Shown here: positions 19,087-27,807 of the stretch, one piece after another | Layout of the letters: every line of letters begins with the position of its first letter | Position numbering within the stretch: position 1 is the first letter of the stretch | Source: Vibrio zhugei | Lineage (GTDB): Bacteria; Pseudomonadota; Gammaproteobacteria; Enterobacterales; Vibrionaceae | NCBI RefSeq assembly: GCF_003716875.1 | Contig: NZ_CP033078.1 | Coordinates: 2,356,001 to 2,420,000 of the forward strand | Reading direction: 5' to 3' | Length of the DNA: 64,000 nt | The notes under the pieces: generated by a model | Seen by the model: only the letters and a program-made list of their open reading frames with translations | Told to the model about the DNA's origin: nothing | The model's database searches: none | Program-made: the position numbers and the translations under genes

Positions 19087-19974
19087 ATGCAAACTTATGC
19101 TGAAATCTCAGCCCTGCGTGAACAAATCAAACGCTTTAAAAAAGATGGACACCGTATTGCCTTGGTTCCCACCATGGGTAACCTGCATGAAGGCCATTTA
19201 AATTTAGTCAAAAAGGCCCATGAACAAGCTGATATTGTCATCGTCAGTATCTTCGTGAACCCAATGCAGTTTGATAATAAAGACGACTTGAATCGCTATC
19301 CTCGCACGCTTGAAGACGATTTAAACAAGTTGGAGCACTCTGGTGCAACCTTAGTCTTTACCCCAACCCCTGAGGTCATGTACCCACAAGGCATGGACAA
19401 ACAAACCTATATTGATGTCCCTGGCCTATCCTCTATATTGGAAGGCGCCGCTCGACCTGGGCACTTTCGTGGGGTAACGACCATCGTTGGCAAGTTGTTC
19501 AATATTGTCCAACCCGATGTTGCGTGCTTTGGTGAAAAGGACTATCAACAACTGGCAATTATTCGCCAAATGGTGACCGATCTCTGTATGGACATCACCA
19601 TCATTAATGTGCCAACGGCACGTGAAATTGATGGATTAGCCATGAGCTCGCGGAATAACCGCTTATCGATTGATGACCGACAACGTGCTCCTGCTATCTC
19701 TCGGACGATGCGTTGGGTATGCAATGCAGTACGCGGTGGTCGCCGAGATTTTGCCTCCTTGATAGAAGATGCACAAGACCAATTGCGTGCGGCTGATATC
19801 GAACCGGACGAAATTCATATTCGCGATGCGAAAACATTAGAGCCGATAACCGATGCGAGTACGCAAGTCGTGATTCTGATGTCCGCTTACCTTAGCAACG
19901 TTCGTTTAATCGATAACCAAGTCATTGATTTAAATTCTGAAACAAAGACTGACGCGCCTTCCGCTAGTGCGTAA
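19087..19974 (+). CDS. panC: Pantothenate synthetase
   Basis: ATP-dependent condensation of pantoate and beta-alanine to pantothenate. It has 295 residues with the HIGH-like motif in MGNLHEGHL and the KMSKS-like loop MSSRNNRLS. Two ATGs lie near the AAGGAG site; the second is chosen because the first is only 2 nt from it. It is 10 bp after panB, and a strong terminator follows. panD is not in this window. Confidence 0.97.
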   Translation: MQTYAEISALREQIKRFKKDGHRIALVPTMGNLHEGHLNLVKKAHEQADIVIVSIFVNPMQFDNKDDLNRYPRTLEDDLNKLEHSGATLVFTPTPEVMYPQGMDKQTYIDVPGLSSILEGAARPGHFRGVTTIVGKLFNIVQPDVACFGEKDYQQLAIIRQMVTDLCMDITIINVPTAREIDGLAMSSRNNRLSIDDRQRAPAISRTMRWVCNAVRGGRRDFASLIEDAQDQLRAADIEPDEIHIRDAKTLEPITDASTQVVILMSAYLSNVRLIDNQVIDLNSETKTDAPSASA

Positions 19975-19991
19975 TGTGTGTCGCATAAACT

Positions 19992-20022
19992 AAAAAAGCC
20001 ACCTTATAAGGTGGCTTTTTTT
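19992..20022. terminator. Bidirectional terminator between panC and yadH
   Basis: An almost continuous palindrome, with six A then GCCACCTTA pairing with its complement then seven T. It can serve both convergent genes. Confidence 0.88.
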
Positions 20023-20039
20023 ATCATTGCGACATTAGG

Positions 20040-20810
20040 TTAGCTACGAATACCGCGTCCGGTTGCCAATAAGTAGTGACACACACTGTATAGCGCGATA
20101 ACAAACATGACCAATACACCGAAGGAAGTGCTAATCGCCACATCAGAAACACCTAGAAATCCGTAACGGAAAGCATTGACCATATACACAATTGGGTTGA
20201 TCTTGGAAACCCCTTGCCAAAACTCTGGCAATAGACTGATCGAGTAAAAGACCCCTCCCAAATACGTCAATGGTGTTAGCACGAAGGTAGGCACAATCGA
20301 AATATCGTCAAACGAACGGGCAAAAATCGCATTGATGAGACCACCGAGAGCAAACACAACGGACGTCATAAACACCGTCGCAACAATGATCCACCAGTGC
20401 TGAACTTGGAGATCAACGAAAAACAATGACACCCCTGTGACCAATATACCAATCAGTAATCCTCGGCAAACGCCGCCCATCACATACCCCAAAATAATGA
20501 CATAGGTTGGAACCGGAGCTATCAATAGTTCTTCTATGTTTTTCTGAAACTTAGCACTAAAAAAGGATGAAGCCACATTCGAGTAGGAGTTGGTGATCAC
20601 TGACATCATGATTAAACCAGGAACAATATATTCCATATAGCTAAAACCATGCATTTGCCCAATACGAGAGCCAATCAAATTACCAAAAATGATAAAATAA
20701 AGCGTCATGGTAATCGCTGGCGGTACAATCGTTTGTACCCATATACGCATAAAACGCTTCACTTCTTTTCGTAATAAACTGCAAAAAGCAGTCCAATATA
20801 TTTGATACAT
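20040..20810 (-). CDS. yadH: ABC transporter permease YadH
   Basis: ABC-2 type permease of 256 residues with about six transmembrane helices. It matches the YadH/NodJ-like family (ABC-2 signature around LGGLINAIFARSFDD and LTYLGGVFYS). It pairs with the ATPase YadG, whose gene lies 8 bp upstream on the same strand. The substrate is unknown; the fold suggests export. The same yadGH pair sits next to can and hpt in E. coli. Confidence 0.92.
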   Translation of the reverse strand: MYQIYWTAFCSLLRKEVKRFMRIWVQTIVPPAITMTLYFIIFGNLIGSRIGQMHGFSYMEYIVPGLIMMSVITNSYSNVASSFFSAKFQKNIEELLIAPVPTYVIILGYVMGGVCRGLLIGILVTGVSLFFVDLQVQHWWIIVATVFMTSVVFALGGLINAIFARSFDDISIVPTFVLTPLTYLGGVFYSISLLPEFWQGVSKINPIVYMVNAFRYGFLGVSDVAISTSFGVLVMFVIALYSVCHYLLATGRGIRS

Positions 20811-20818
20811 AACGCTGA

Positions 20819-21751
20819 CTACCTTTCTCCGTTAATAATACCGACAAACAATTCTTCTAAACGGTTCGCTTTATTACGCATTGATAACACAGTAATATTT
20901 TTCTCAGTAAGCTGTGCAAATACATGATTCAAGCCTTGAGATTTTTCTAATTCTATTTCAATCGAACCGTCAGTAATGGTTTGTTTACGTACGCCATCTA
21001 GCTCACCCAATGCGTCAATATTATCGACATCCAAAATGAAGGTTTCTACCGCTAGCTTGCCAAGTAACGCTTTCATCGTGGTATTTTCAATCAATTCACC
21101 ATGATGAATAATACCGATATGACGACAGAGGCTTTCCGCTTCTTCTAAATAGTGGGTCGTTAGAATAATCGTAATACCGTTATCGCGATTAATTCGCTCT
21201 ATGAATTCCCACATTGAACGACGTAACTCGATATCCACGCCCGCGGTCGGCTCATCTAAAATGAGCAGCTCAGGTTCATGCATCAATGCCCGTGCAATCA
21301 TTAACCGACGTTTCATGCCCCCAGATAAATTGCGAGCTCGCTCATTGCGCTTACCCCATAGATCCAACTGAGACAGATAGGTCTTGGCCCGTTCTTGCGC
21401 TAACGCTTTTTTAACCCCATAGTATCCCGCTTGCTGCATGACAATCTGCTCAACGGTTTCAAAAGGATTAAAATTGAACTCTTGAGGAACCAACCCTATT
21501 TTTTGTTTTGCCAGTTCTAAGTCTTGGTCAATATCATAACCAAACACTTTTACTTGTCCTGATGTCTTATTCACCAAGGAAGAAATGATACCAATCGTGG
21601 TCGATTTTCCTGCACCGTTAGGCCCTAATAATGCGTAAAAATCGCCTTTTTCTACTTTTAGACTGACGCCTTTTAAAGCTTCAAACCCGCCAGAATACGT
21701 TTTACGCAATTGTTCTAATTCTAAAGCGTACATATCACTCTCATTGTTCAT
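20819..21751 (-). CDS. yadG: ABC transporter ATP-binding protein YadG
   Basis: 310 residues. Walker A is GPNGAGKST, the signature LSGGMKRR, and Walker B LLILDEPTAGVD, followed by the switch histidine in TTHYLEEAE. A C-terminal extension of about 80 residues is typical of ABC-2 exporters. The ATG chosen has GGAG at 8-nt spacing; a second in-frame ATG six codons on begins MYALELEQL and also matches family starts. It would energise YadH. Confidence 0.93.
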   Translation of the reverse strand: MNNESDMYALELEQLRKTYSGGFEALKGVSLKVEKGDFYALLGPNGAGKSTTIGIISSLVNKTSGQVKVFGYDIDQDLELAKQKIGLVPQEFNFNPFETVEQIVMQQAGYYGVKKALAQERAKTYLSQLDLWGKRNERARNLSGGMKRRLMIARALMHEPELLILDEPTAGVDIELRRSMWEFIERINRDNGITIILTTHYLEEAESLCRHIGIIHHGELIENTTMKALLGKLAVETFILDVDNIDALGELDGVRKQTITDGSIEIELEKSQGLNHVFAQLTEKNITVLSMRNKANRLEELFVGIINGER

Positions 21752-21960
21752 GAATGGAACTCCGACTCGACAGAGTATCTACTATAATCGGTTTCAATGG
21801 ATTATGGATAGATTCTACGTTGCCAGATAAAAAAGCACAAAGATTAATCCAAAGCAAAAATATCTGCGTAAAATCTCGCTAAATTAGTGACACAAGATGA
21901 ATAATTACAGATTGCGATGCAGAGATTGTGTATAGTTGACGCATTAAAGAGGGAAGTAAC

Positions 21961-22629
21961 ATGCCAGAATTAAAGCAATTATTCGACAACAACTCTAAAT
22001 GGTCAGCCTCACTAAAAGCGAAAACACCTGAATATTTTTCGACCTTGGCACAAGGACAAAATCCCGATTTTCTATGGATTGGGTGCTCCGATAGCCGCGT
22101 GCCTGCCGAACGTTTAACAGGCCTTTTTGCCGGTGAGCTTTTTGTGCACCGTAACGTCGCCAATCAAGTGATACATACCGATCTCAATTGTCTATCTGTC
22201 GTTCAATACGCCGTCGACGTATTGAAGGTCAAGCACATCATTATCTGTGGACACTATGGCTGTGGGGGCATCACCGCTGCCATTGATAACCCCAAATTAG
22301 GGCTTATCAATAATTGGCTACTGCATATTCGCGATTTGTACTTTAAGCATCGCACCTATTTAGATGAAATGTCAGGCATGGACCAATCGGATAAATTAGC
22401 GGAAATCAATGTCGCGGAACAAGTCTATAACTTGGGCAACTCAACCATACTACAAAGTGCTTGGGAGCAAGGCCAAGATGTTGAGCTACATGGCGTGGTC
22501 TATGGCATTGAAGATGGTCACTTAGAATATTTAGGCGTACGCTCAAACTCACCGGAAACCGTCAACGATAGCTACCATCAGGCGATGTTGAGTATTCTCA
22601 ACAAAGACCACGCTCTGTTGTGTCGATAA
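21961..22629 (+). CDS. can: Beta-class carbonic anhydrase
   Basis: Zinc enzyme hydrating CO2 to bicarbonate, needed for carboxylation reactions at ambient CO2. It has 222 residues. The zinc ligands and Asp/Arg dyad are in [10 protein letters not shown] (Cys, Asp, Arg), and the second set in GHYGCGGI (His, Cys). A good GAGGGAAG ribosome site precedes the ATG. It diverges from yadG over 209 bp and converges with hpt, as in E. coli. Confidence 0.96.
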   Translation: MPELKQLFDNNSKWSASLKAKTPEYFSTLAQGQNPDFLWIGCSDSRVPAERLTGLFAGELFVHRNVANQVIHTDLNCLSVVQYAVDVLKVKHIIICGHYGCGGITAAIDNPKLGLINNWLLHIRDLYFKHRTYLDEMSGMDQSDKLAEINVAEQVYNLGNSTILQSAWEQGQDVELHGVVYGIEDGHLEYLGVRSNSPETVNDSYHQAMLSILNKDHALLCR

Positions 22630-22633
22630 CTCA

Positions 22634-22663
22634 CTGCAGCCATTAATAATTTAATGGCTGCAG
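22634..22663. terminator. Hairpin between can and hpt
   Basis: A perfect 13-bp stem (22634-22646 with 22651-22663) with loop TAAT lies between convergent genes. It has no T-run on either strand, so it is a weak intrinsic terminator candidate, or an mRNA 3'-end structure. Confidence 0.5.
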
Positions 22664-22672
22664 AATTCCCCA

Positions 22673-23203
22673 CTACTCTAGCGGCACTACTTTACCAATG
22701 TAAGGTAAATGACGGTAGCTCTGTGCATAATCAATCCCGACACCCACCACAAATTCATCCGGGATAGAGAAACCAACCCAACTGACGTCCACGTCAACTT
22801 CTCGGCGGGAAGGTTTATCCAGTAGCGTACATATATCAATGGAATTCGGTTCCCTTAACATCAAGAACTCTTTCACTCGCGTTAAGGTATTGCCAGTGTC
22901 GATGATATCTTCAACCAGCAAAACGTCTTTCCCTTGGATGTCATCATCCAGATCTTTCAGGATACGTACGTCACGAGAGCTTTCCATGCCATTGCCATAG
23001 CTAGAAGCCGTCATGAAATCCACTTGGTGATTAATATCAATAGCTCGGGCCAAATCGGCCATAAACACAAATGATCCACGTAATAATCCCACGAGGACTA
23101 AATTGTTGCTATCTTTATAATGCTGAGAAATTTCTTTCCCCAACTCTTGAACGCGCTTCTGAACCTCTTGCTCAGAAATCATGACTTCAACTTTATGTTT
23201 CAT
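22673..23203 (-). CDS. hpt: Hypoxanthine phosphoribosyltransferase
   Basis: Purine salvage enzyme making IMP (and GMP) from the base and PRPP. It has 176 residues. The PRPP-binding motif is [14 protein letters not shown]. The flexible-loop region MTASSYGNG and the C-terminal [13 protein letters not shown] block match Hpt. The start MKHKVEVMI aligns with E. coli Hpt. It is transcribed divergently from luxR. Confidence 0.96.
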   Translation of the reverse strand: MKHKVEVMISEQEVQKRVQELGKEISQHYKDSNNLVLVGLLRGSFVFMADLARAIDINHQVDFMTASSYGNGMESSRDVRILKDLDDDIQGKDVLLVEDIIDTGNTLTRVKEFLMLREPNSIDICTLLDKPSRREVDVDVSWVGFSIPDEFVVGVGIDYAQSYRHLPYIGKVVPLE

Positions 23204-23382
23204 TCTGTTCTCGTTTGATTGGGCTAGAAGCTACCTTTGACCACCATAGGGAAAGGAAGTTGCCTAAAATAACTCCAAAGATTGAGGGCTCTATAGTATC
23301 ATTCTCGTTCTTATGAGGAAATTATTTCCTCTTTGAACACCAGAAACAGGGTGATAATGACTGATAAATGAGACAAACTTCG

Positions 23383-23466
23383 ATGAAAAAACTGACGATA
23401 ATGTTTATTTCATTGACCTGTCAAATATGCATCAGTACACTCTTGTTGGGACTAAAAATAAAATAA
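23383..23466 (+). CDS. Possible 27-residue hydrophobic small ORF (uncertain)
   Basis: Starts MKKLTIMFISL and is hydrophobic to the end, like a signal peptide or single membrane span. Its ribosome site (GAGAC) is weak and it overlaps the candidate luxR promoter, so it may be chance. No family is recognised. Confidence 0.15.
   Translation: MKKLTIMFISLTCQICISTLLLGLKIK
23413..23441 (+). promoter_or_regulatory. Candidate sigma-70 promoter of luxR
   Basis: TTGACC, 17 bp, then TACACT. This would give a leader of about 80 nt that includes the Qrr-complementary segment. Confidence 0.5.
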
Positions 23467-23490
23467 TCACTAGTTCTAATATTCAAAAAA

Positions 23491-23502
23491 TAACAACGTT
23501 AG
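23491..23502 (+). promoter_or_regulatory. Candidate Qrr small-RNA pairing site in the luxR leader
   Basis: TAACAACGTTAG in the mRNA is complementary (one G-U pair) to the conserved Qrr core CUGACGUUGUUA, recalled from Vibrio Qrr RNAs. It lies about 25 nt before the start codon, just upstream of the ribosome site, where Qrr-Hfq pairing represses luxR/hapR in known species. Confidence 0.55.
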
Positions 23503-23526
23503 TAATCAAGGCAAAGGATTAATCAT

Positions 23527-24144
23527 ATGGATGCTTCTATTGAAAGGCGGCCGCGTACCCGTTTATCTCCACAAAAGCGCAAACATCAATTAATGGAAAT
23601 TGCGCTCGAAGTTTTTGCAAAACGAGGAATTGGACGTGGTGGTCATGCGGATATCGCCGAAATTGCCCAAGTGTCAGTGGCGACCGTTTTTAACTACTTT
23701 CCAACCCGAGAAGACTTAGTCGACGACGTACTCACCTTCGTTGTTCGTCAATACTCGAACTTCTTAACCGACAACATCGATCTAGATCTCCATGCTCGCC
23801 AAAACCTTAGAAACATTGCCAATGGCATTGTTGACTTGGCTAATGACGACTGCCACTGGCTGAAAGTCTGGTTTGAATGGAGCGCATCAACGCGTGAAGA
23901 AGTATGGCCACTGTTTGTTTCATCAAACCACACCAATCAACTTCTGCTGAAAAACATGTTCACCAAAGGCATTGAACGCGGTGAGTTAGATAACCGCTAC
24001 GATGCTGAAGACATGGCGACACTGTTCCATGGACTTTGTTACTCACTGTTTGTACAGACCAACCGAGTTCCAAATGAAAATAGCGTGCATCAATTAGTTG
24101 ATAACTATCTCGATATGCTATGCATCTACGCTAAAGCAAGCTAA
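23527..24144 (+). CDS. luxR: LuxR/HapR/OpaR-type quorum-sensing master regulator (TetR family)
   Basis: TetR-family dimer of 205 residues controlling the high-cell-density programme in vibrios (proteases, biofilm, competence, secretion). The N-terminus MDASIERRPRTRLSPQKRK and the helix-turn-helix (HADIAEIAQVSVATVFNYF, about residues 40-58) are nearly family-invariant. WLKVWFEWSAST and LFHGLCYSLF mark the ligand-pocket and dimer domain. It is unrelated to the LuxI-partner LuxR of V. fischeri. Its position beside hpt and lpdA matches other vibrios. Regulation by Qrr RNAs and autorepression is expected from the family. Confidence 0.95.
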   Translation: MDASIERRPRTRLSPQKRKHQLMEIALEVFAKRGIGRGGHADIAEIAQVSVATVFNYFPTREDLVDDVLTFVVRQYSNFLTDNIDLDLHARQNLRNIANGIVDLANDDCHWLKVWFEWSASTREEVWPLFVSSNHTNQLLLKNMFTKGIERGELDNRYDAEDMATLFHGLCYSLFVQTNRVPNENSVHQLVDNYLDMLCIYAKAS

Positions 24145-24195
24145 TACACGCTTGATACTCAACCGAGATGTTAGCGTGAGTAGGCTAGAGACAAT

Positions 24196-24227
24196 AAAAA
24201 ACCGCTGTTCGTAAACAGCGGTTTTTT
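24196..24227. terminator. Bidirectional terminator between luxR and lpdA
   Basis: Perfect stem (six A, then CCGCTGTT pairing with AACAGCGG, then T-run) with a 4-base loop, between convergent genes. Confidence 0.88.
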
Positions 24228-24248
24228 TATTACCAAGCGTTAAGAGGT

Positions 24249-25673
24249 TTATTTCTTTTTCGCTTTGGCATTTGGTAGGTCAGTAATTGAACCTTCAAAC
24301 ACTTCAGCAGCAAGACCTACTGATTCATGCAGTGTTGGGTGAGCATGGATAGTCAATGCGATATCTTCAGCATCACAACCCATTTCGATCGCAAGACCGA
24401 TTTCACCTAATAGTTCACCACCGTTGGCACCGACTACGGCACCACCAATAACACGATGTGTCTCTTTATCAAAGATAAGCTTGGTCATACCATCAGAACA
24501 GTCTGAGGCAATCGCACGGCCTGAAGCTGCCCATGGGAAAACGGCAGTTTCGTAATTAATGCCTTCCGCTTTCGCTTCTTTCTCTGTTTTACCTACCCAC
24601 GCCACTTCTGGATCAGTGTAGGCAATGGATGGAATCACTTTCGGATCGAAGTAATGTTTCTTACCAGCAATCACTTCTGCGGCAACGTGACCTTCATGCA
24701 CACCTTTGTGAGCCAACATAGGTTGACCAACAATATCACCAATCGCGTAGATGTGAGGAACGTTAGTACGCATTTGCTTATCAACGTTGATAAAGCCGCG
24801 CTCGTCCACTTCAATACCCGCTTTATCAGCCGCAAGCAATTGACCGTTTGGTGAACGACCGATAGCCACAAGAACCGCATCATAGCGCTCAGCTTCAGCA
24901 GGCGCTTTTTTGCCTTCCATAGACACGTAAATACCGTCTTCTTTCGCTTCAACCGCTGTCACTTTCGTTTCTAGCATTAAGTTGAATTTCTTAGAAATAC
25001 GTTTCGTGAAGACTTTAACGACGTCTTTATCGGCCGCAGGAATCACTTGATCGAACATTTCAACAACGTCCACTTGTGAACCTAGCGCATCATAAACGGT
25101 ACCCATTTCTAGACCAATGATACCACCACCCATGATAAGCAGTTTTTCCGGTACTTCTTTCAGTTCTAGAGCATCCGTAGAATCCCAAATACGTGGGTCT
25201 TCATGTGGAATGAAAGGCAGTTTGATTGGGCGAGAACCCGCCGCAATAATCGCATTGTCAAAGTTCACTACGGTTTTACCGTCTTCACCTTCAACTTCGA
25301 TTGAATTCGGACCAGTAAACTGACCAAGACCGTTGACAACGTTAACTTTACGCATCTTAGCCATACCGCCAAGACCGCCAGTTAGTTGGTTAATCACCTT
25401 TTCTTTCCATAGACGAATTTTATTAATATCCGTCGATGGTTCACCGAACACGATACCGTGCTCAGAAAGCGCTTTTGCTTCTTCGATCACTTTTGCAACG
25501 TGAAGCAATGCTTTTGAAGGAATACAACCAACGTTAAGACAAACACCACCTAGGGTGTTATAACGTTCGATGAGAACCGTATCTAGACCTAAGTCTGCGC
25601 AACGGAAGGCGGCGGAGTATCCAGCAGGACCGGCACCAAGTACAACAACTTGGGCTTTTATTTCTTTGCTCAT
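24249..25673 (-). CDS. lpdA: Dihydrolipoyl dehydrogenase (E3)
   Basis: FAD flavoprotein that reoxidises dihydrolipoamide for pyruvate dehydrogenase, 2-oxoglutarate dehydrogenase and the glycine cleavage system. It has 474 residues. The FAD-binding GAGPAG is at 13-18, the redox disulfide C45/C50 in GGVCLNVGC, and the NAD-binding GGGIIGLEMG in the middle. The C-terminal HAHPTLHE carries the catalytic histidine-glutamate pair. It is last of the pdh cluster, 239 bp after aceF. The hairpin in that gap suggests partial termination plus an own promoter, as E3 is needed in several complexes. Confidence 0.97.
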   Translation of the reverse strand: MSKEIKAQVVVLGAGPAGYSAAFRCADLGLDTVLIERYNTLGGVCLNVGCIPSKALLHVAKVIEEAKALSEHGIVFGEPSTDINKIRLWKEKVINQLTGGLGGMAKMRKVNVVNGLGQFTGPNSIEVEGEDGKTVVNFDNAIIAAGSRPIKLPFIPHEDPRIWDSTDALELKEVPEKLLIMGGGIIGLEMGTVYDALGSQVDVVEMFDQVIPAADKDVVKVFTKRISKKFNLMLETKVTAVEAKEDGIYVSMEGKKAPAEAERYDAVLVAIGRSPNGQLLAADKAGIEVDERGFINVDKQMRTNVPHIYAIGDIVGQPMLAHKGVHEGHVAAEVIAGKKHYFDPKVIPSIAYTDPEVAWVGKTEKEAKAEGINYETAVFPWAASGRAIASDCSDGMTKLIFDKETHRVIGGAVVGANGGELLGEIGLAIEMGCDAEDIALTIHAHPTLHESVGLAAEVFEGSITDLPNAKAKKK

Positions 25674-25870
25674 TTCGACCTCTTGTAGTCAATATCCCTA
25701 ACAGGCTGTGAAGGGGCGCTATCCATAGTATGTAAAGCGAAGCCTATGCAAGTGTTAATAGTTTAACGCTACGGTAACACGTTGAAAGGAAAATCCATGC
25801 AGCCTGTGAGCTAGACGACAAATCATTTTAGGGTTTTATCCCCGAACTGAATTGACAAGATAAATTAAAC

Positions 25871-25894
25871 CAAGGCGGCGTATTCGCCGCCTTG
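25871..25894 (-). terminator. Hairpin between aceF and lpdA
   Basis: A perfect 10-bp GC-rich stem with loop TATT lies about 20 bp past the aceF stop, with only a short T-rich tail on the minus strand. It probably ends or attenuates the pdhR-aceEF transcript before lpdA. Confidence 0.65.
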
Positions 25895-25912
25895 TTTATC
25901 TTAAACTTACTA

Positions 25913-27790
25913 TTAAAGAACTAGACGACGAATATCGCTTAGACAACCATTCAAGTAAGTGATAAAGCGTGCGCCTTCTGCACCATCGATCACGCGGTGA
26001 TCGTATGACAGTGACAGAGGAAGCTGCAGGCGAGGAACGAAATCTTTACCATTCCATACTGGCTTCATTTCAGATTTAGATACACCTAGGATACCTACTT
26101 CTGGCGCGTTAACGATTGGGGTAAACGCTGTACCACCAATGCCGCCAAGGCTAGAAATAGTGAAACAGCCACCTTGCATATCAGACGCCGTCAACTTACC
26201 GTCACGCGCTTTCTTAGACATTGCTTTCAGTTCGTCAGACAACTCGTGAATGCCTTTGTTGTTCACATCTTTAAAGACAGGAACCACAAGACCGTTTGGT
26301 GTATCCACGGCAATACCAACGTTCACGTACTTCTTAAGAATTAGGCTTTCACCATCTTCAGAAAGTGATGAGTTGAATGAAGGGAATGCTTCTAACGCTT
26401 TCGCGACTGCCTTCATGATGAACACAAGTGGTGTGATCTTCATGCCTGACTCTTTCTTCGCTTCAATCGCATTCTGTTCTTTACGGAACTTCTCTAGCTC
26501 AGTGATATCTGCATTATCCCATTGTGTAACGTGTGGGATCATCACCCAGTTACGGTGCAGGTTAGCACCAGAGATTTTCTTAATGCGAGAAAGGGCTTTA
26601 ACTTCCGTTTCACCGAATTTGCTAAAGTCCACTTTTGGCCAAGGAAGAAGACCAAGAGCCGCACCGTCACCTTTGCCTGATGCCGCAGCACCAGATTCAA
26701 GACGCTTAAGTGCGTTCTTAACGTAGTTTTGTACGTCTTCTTTTTGGATGCGGTTCTTACGACCCGTTCCTTTCACTTTCGCTAAGTTCACACCAAATTC
26801 GCGAGCAAGGCGACGTACAACAGGTGTTGCATGTGTGTACTCATTATTTTCTTCAAACTCACCCGAGGCTGGAGCCGGTGTTGCCGCTTTAGGCGCTTCT
26901 GCTTTCGGTGCTGGAGCTGGTGCTGGTGCTGCAGACTGAGCCGGAGCAGTTGCTGGCGCTGCGCCAGCCACTTCAAAGACCATGATAAACGAACCAGTTT
27001 TCACTTTATCGCCTTCAGAAACTTTGATTTCTTTCACGGTACCTGCAAAAGGTGCTGGCACTTCCATCGACGCTTTGTCGCCTTCCACGGTGATAAGCGA
27101 TTGCTCTTCTTCTACCGTGTCACCAACTTTCACCATAACGTCAGTAACTTCAACTTCGTCGTCACCGATATCAGGAATATTCACGTCTTTTGCTGAAGCA
27201 GCAGCCGGTGCGGCTGGCGCAGCTTCTGCCGCTGGAGCAGGTGCAGATTCTGCACTACCCGCCACTTCAAAGACCATGATAAACGAACCAGTTTTCACTT
27301 TATCGCCTTCAGAGACTTTGATTTCTTTCACAGTACCTGCGAAAGGTGCTGGCACTTCCATCGACGCTTTGTCGCCTTCTACAGAGATAAGCGATTGCTC
27401 TTCTTCTACTGTATCGCCAACTTTAACCATGATTTCAGTCACATCGACTTCGTCATCACCGATATCTGGCACGTTAACTTCTTGCGTTGCAGAAGATGCA
27501 GCTGGCGCAGCAGCCGGGGCTGATTCAGCCGCAGGGGCTTCAGGAGCCGCTGCACTTGCTTCTTCTTCAAAAACCATGATGAAGCTACCAGTAGACACTT
27601 TATCGCCTTCTGATACTTTAATTTCTTTAACCACACCCGCTTGAGGTGCTGGAACTTCCATTGAAGCTTTGTCGCCTTCAACTGAAATCAGTGACTGTTC
27701 TTCTTCAACTTTGTCACCCACGTTAACTAGGATTTCAGTAACGTCTACTTCATCCCCACCAATATCTGGTACGTAAATTTCGATTGCCAT
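25913..27790 (-). CDS. aceF: Pyruvate dehydrogenase E2 (dihydrolipoamide acetyltransferase)
   Basis: Core of the pyruvate dehydrogenase complex, 625 residues. Three tandem lipoyl domains (about residues 1-75, 105-180, 205-280) each carry the lipoyl-lysine motif GDKASMEV. They are joined by Ala/Pro-rich swinging-arm linkers. Then come an E3/E1-binding domain ([15 protein letters not shown], about 330-365) and the catalytic domain with SYDHRVIDG (H598). The second and third lipoyl-domain DNA copies are nearly identical over about 160 bp. It starts 17 bp after aceE. Three lipoyl domains is the E. coli-like arrangement. Confidence 0.97.
   Translation of the reverse strand: MAIEIYVPDIGGDEVDVTEILVNVGDKVEEEQSLISVEGDKASMEVPAPQAGVVKEIKVSEGDKVSTGSFIMVFEEEASAAAPEAPAAESAPAAAPAASSATQEVNVPDIGDDEVDVTEIMVKVGDTVEEEQSLISVEGDKASMEVPAPFAGTVKEIKVSEGDKVKTGSFIMVFEVAGSAESAPAPAAEAAPAAPAAASAKDVNIPDIGDDEVEVTDVMVKVGDTVEEEQSLITVEGDKASMEVPAPFAGTVKEIKVSEGDKVKTGSFIMVFEVAGAAPATAPAQSAAPAPAPAPKAEAPKAATPAPASGEFEENNEYTHATPVVRRLAREFGVNLAKVKGTGRKNRIQKEDVQNYVKNALKRLESGAAASGKGDGAALGLLPWPKVDFSKFGETEVKALSRIKKISGANLHRNWVMIPHVTQWDNADITELEKFRKEQNAIEAKKESGMKITPLVFIMKAVAKALEAFPSFNSSLSEDGESLILKKYVNVGIAVDTPNGLVVPVFKDVNNKGIHELSDELKAMSKKARDGKLTASDMQGGCFTISSLGGIGGTAFTPIVNAPEVGILGVSKSEMKPVWNGKDFVPRLQLPLSLSYDHRVIDGAEGARFITYLNGCLSDIRRLVL
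26967..27129 (-). repeat. Direct DNA repeat encoding a lipoyl domain (third copy)
   Basis: Nearly identical to 27261-27423 at an offset of exactly 294 bp (98 codons), with unbroken identical runs of about 53 and 38 bp. Confidence 0.8.
27261..27423 (-). repeat. Direct DNA repeat encoding a lipoyl domain (second copy)
   Basis: Partner of 26967-27129. In-frame recombination between them would remove one lipoyl domain without shifting the frame. Confidence 0.8.
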
Positions 27791-27807
27791 TGCTTCTTTA
27801 CCTTTGA

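Larger units (their letters stand above)
23204..23526. other. Intergenic control region between hpt and the luxR homologue
   Basis: The 323-bp gap holds the divergent promoters of hpt and luxR, the Qrr-complementary leader segment, and a possible 27-codon ORF (23383-23466). An imperfect half of a LuxR-type operator (CTGATAAATGAG, about 23361-23372) could serve autoregulation, but the match is partial. The DNA is A/T-rich. Confidence 0.6.

Noticed and set aside
23341..23380. LuxR autoregulatory operator
   Set aside because: Only one half of the expected 21-bp palindrome is recognisable, so I mention it in the region note but do not call a site.
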